Assembly: GCA_937872925.1 (NCBI GenBank)
Contig: CALMUT010000366.1
Coordinates: 1 to 36,582 of the forward strand
Reading direction: 5' to 3'
Origin: an uncultured Myxococcales bacterium
GTDB taxonomy: Bacteria; Myxococcota_A; Polyangia; Polyangiales; Polyangiaceae
DNA: 36,582 nucleotides
Position numbers and translations under genes: made by a program. Below are positions 34,944 through 36,582 of this stretch, piece after piece; within the stretch, counting starts at the first letter, position 1; every line of letters begins with the position of its first letter. The notes under the pieces were generated by a model. It was given only the letters and a program-made list of their open reading frames with translations, was not told the origin of the DNA and searched no databases.

Positions 34944-36582
34944 CTAGTTTCCTCGTTCGCGGATCTGCGCCAAAGTCCGTTCGAGGGTTGCGTCGTCCCG
35001 GAAGCAACAAGCGCCCTTCTTGATGGTGCAGGCCGGCGGGCGCAGTTTCTCGAGTTGCCGCGCGGTACGTTCGTCCCCGTCCCGCGCGGCGACTGGGAAG
35101 CGCTCGAGCTTTCGGGTGCAGTTCATGCGTCGAATATCTAGAGTGACGCGCAAGGCCGGGGACGCACGCTCCACGGTGTCCGCTCGAAACAGCACCTGCG
35201 CGGCGCGCGTACCCGACTTGGATGTCGGTGCCGCTTCCAACACGCCGTACAGTACGTCGAGGCCGGCACTGCCTCGGCTGTGAGTGAGCTGGTCGAAGAC
35301 TTGTTGCGTCGCTTCGTCTTCGGGCTCGAGCGCCAATAGCATGCTGATGGTCTTCTTCTGTACGGCTTCCGTTTCGAGTGCCTTGGGGTTTGCCTCCAGC
35401 ATGAGTAGCCAGCTAGACGGAGTGGGCTTCGCGACGAAAGCCGCTTGCGGATCTACAGGTTGGGGCGGAGCCGCGCTTTGGGGGGTGCTCGGAGGTGCAC
35501 TGGCTTTTGGCATCGCCTCCGATGCGGCAAGGGCTGCAGCGGCGGAGGGCCGGGTCGGGGGGTCTTTGCCCCCGGACACCGCGAAGCCCACAGCAATAAC
35601 GATGACGGCAATGCCGACAAGCCCAAAAGCCAAGACACTTGCCGGGTGCGCGCGGACGAAACCGCCCACGCCGCCTTTCCGCACCAGCGGCTCGCGCTTC
35701 TCGGTCGCGGAGGTCAGCTGCGGCTCGCTCACTTCCGAAAGCCCGGCGGAGCTGCGCATGGGCGGGCCCGGCGGCGGCCGATAAGACTCGTTCGCCTGGA
35801 AGAATCCAGAAAACCCGCGGGTGGCGCCTGCAATGGCGGCAGCTGCTGCGGCCGCATCCTGCCAACGCTCGTCCGGGGATTTAGCGAGCAAACGCATGAT
35901 CACCCACTCCAGATCTGGGGACACATCGCACTCCGGATTGCGCTCGCGCAGGGGCGGCGGCGGGGCTTTGCGGTGCTGTTCGAAGAGCTGCACGGCGGGT
36001 AGCTCGACGTCGAAGGGATGCTTGCCGGCGAGCATCTCGTAGAAGATCAAGCCGAGCGCGTAGAGATCCGAGCGCTCGTCTACGTTGTTCATGCCGAGTA
36101 GCGCGTCAGGAGCCATGTAGGCCACGCTGCCGAATACGACGCCCGCTTTCGACGTTTCCCAATCCGGTCCGACGTCGCCCGCGGGAACCTGGGGCAGCGT
36201 GTCGATGGGAACGCGCGCGAAGCCGAAGTCGATCAGCTTGACTAGATCGTCGGTGCCATCGACGATCATGACGTTGGTGGGTTTCAGGTCGCGGTGGACG
36301 ATCTTGTGGGAGTGTGCCGCCGCGAGCCCCTCGGCTATCTGCCGCGCAATGAAAGCGGCGCGCTGAACTGGCACGGGGCCGCGGTCCATCAACTGCCGCA
36401 GCGTTTCTCCAGGAACATACTCCTGAACCAAGAAGTAGGACTCGCCGTCGAACTTGCCCAGATCACTGGCGACCGCGACGTTGGGATGGGAGATGTGTGC
36501 GCCGGCAACCGCTTCACGTTCGAAGCGCTCGACTAGCTCCGGGAAGTTCTCGATTTCGGGGTGCAAGACCTTGATGGCTACC
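34944..36582 (-). CDS. Membrane Ser/Thr protein kinase, 5' end outside window
   Basis: A Pkn-type kinase cut by the right edge. The frame enters the window at codons for VAIKVLHPE, so the ATP-binding Lys is inside the window but the Gly loop and start are missing. HRDLKPTN, IDFGFAR and GSVAYMAPDALLG (APD instead of APE) make an apparently active kinase. A long Pro/Ala-rich segment follows, then one TM helix (AFGLVGIAVIVIAVGFAV, coded near 35580-35640). Another linker leads to an outer C-terminal domain coded at 34944-35339 with GLDVLYGVLEAAP, NCTRKLERFP, DGDERT and CTIKKGACC. This matches, in order and in Cys positions, the C-terminal domain of the kinase at 31669-33978. The two kinases are likely paralogues or share a sensor module. 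The signal is unknown. Confidence 0.9.
   Translation of the reverse strand, partial: VAIKVLHPEIENFPELVERFEREAVAGAHISHPNVAVASDLGKFDGESYFLVQEYVPGETLRQLMDRGPVPVQRAAFIARQIAEGLAAAHSHKIVHRDLKPTNVMIVDGTDDLVKLIDFGFARVPIDTLPQVPAGDVGPDWETSKAGVVFGSVAYMAPDALLGMNNVDERSDLYALGLIFYEMLAGKHPFDVELPAVQLFEQHRKAPPPPLRERNPECDVSPDLEWVIMRLLAKSPDERWQDAAAAAAAIAGATRGFSGFFQANESYRPPPGPPMRSSAGLSEVSEPQLTSATEKREPLVRKGGVGGFVRAHPASVLAFGLVGIAVIVIAVGFAVSGGKDPPTRPSAAAALAASEAMPKASAPPSTPQSAAPPQPVDPQAAFVAKPTPSSWLLMLEANPKALETEAVQKKTISMLLALEPEDEATQQVFDQLTHSRGSAGLDVLYGVLEAAPTSKSGTRAAQVLFRADTVERASPALRVTLDIRRMNCTRKLERFPVAARDGDERTARQLEKLRPPACTIKKGACCFRDDATLERTLAQIRERGN

Overview
The window is high-GC DNA from a delta-proteobacterial relative, most likely a myxobacterium (Myxococcota, Polyangia-like). 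This is inferred from two internal/terminal MYXO-CTERM sorting tails, Myxococcus-type disulfide repeats, four-residue start/stop overlaps, frequent GTG starts and three membrane Ser/Thr kinases of the Pkn type. I see no tRNA, rRNA, CRISPR array, transposase or phage gene. Gene density is high: no gap between genes exceeds about 300 bp.

Left part (1-6327, all on the minus strand): a co-directional run reads FabH-like ketoacyl synthase, Sel1-repeat lipoprotein, SMUG1-type uracil-DNA glycosylase, an ERMP1-like membrane M28 peptidase, then Lgt (prolipoprotein diacylglyceryl transferase). Lgt carries a very unusual Asp/Lys-rich tail built on GAC microsatellites and runs off the left edge. Next come a divergent glucosaminidase-type wall hydrolase with a long Pro/Ala/Lys spacer (6538-8220, +), an aldo/keto reductase (8227-9252, -), and a tightly overlapping three-gene operon of membrane proteins of unknown role (9373-11167, -).

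Centre (11300-20432, +): a four-part operon. It starts with a giant open frame that is a tandem duplication of a kelch/Cys-rich MYXO-CTERM lipoprotein; the two copies are joined in frame, so a sorting tail and a second lipoprotein signal peptide sit in the middle. The frame overlaps by four bases a membrane Ser/Thr kinase whose outer region has a PEGA-like segment. The kinase is followed at 11 bp by a TPR-PEGA outer-membrane beta-barrel protein. The layout suggests a surface-sensing kinase system.

Right-centre (20445-28561): a Tat-exported GH1 lipoprotein, a DUF819 transporter-like protein, a bacterial voltage-gated Na/Ca channel with an Asp-rich filter (TLEDWTD), a small Gly/Ala-rich membrane protein, a six-TM voltage-gated K+ channel with an RCK module, an unrecognised 201-residue protein, and a PLP-dependent decarboxylase translationally coupled to a two-zinc-ribbon protein.

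Right end (28735-36582, -): two membrane Ser/Thr kinases share a homologous Cys-containing C-terminal domain predicted to lie outside the cytoplasmic membrane. Between them lies a membrane-anchored glutaredoxin-like protein with a CPHC motif, and downstream is a large lipoprotein with five 8-Cys repeats. A periplasmic thiol-linked kinase signalling module is my main candidate for an undescribed system; this is inference from order, topology and conserved cysteines.
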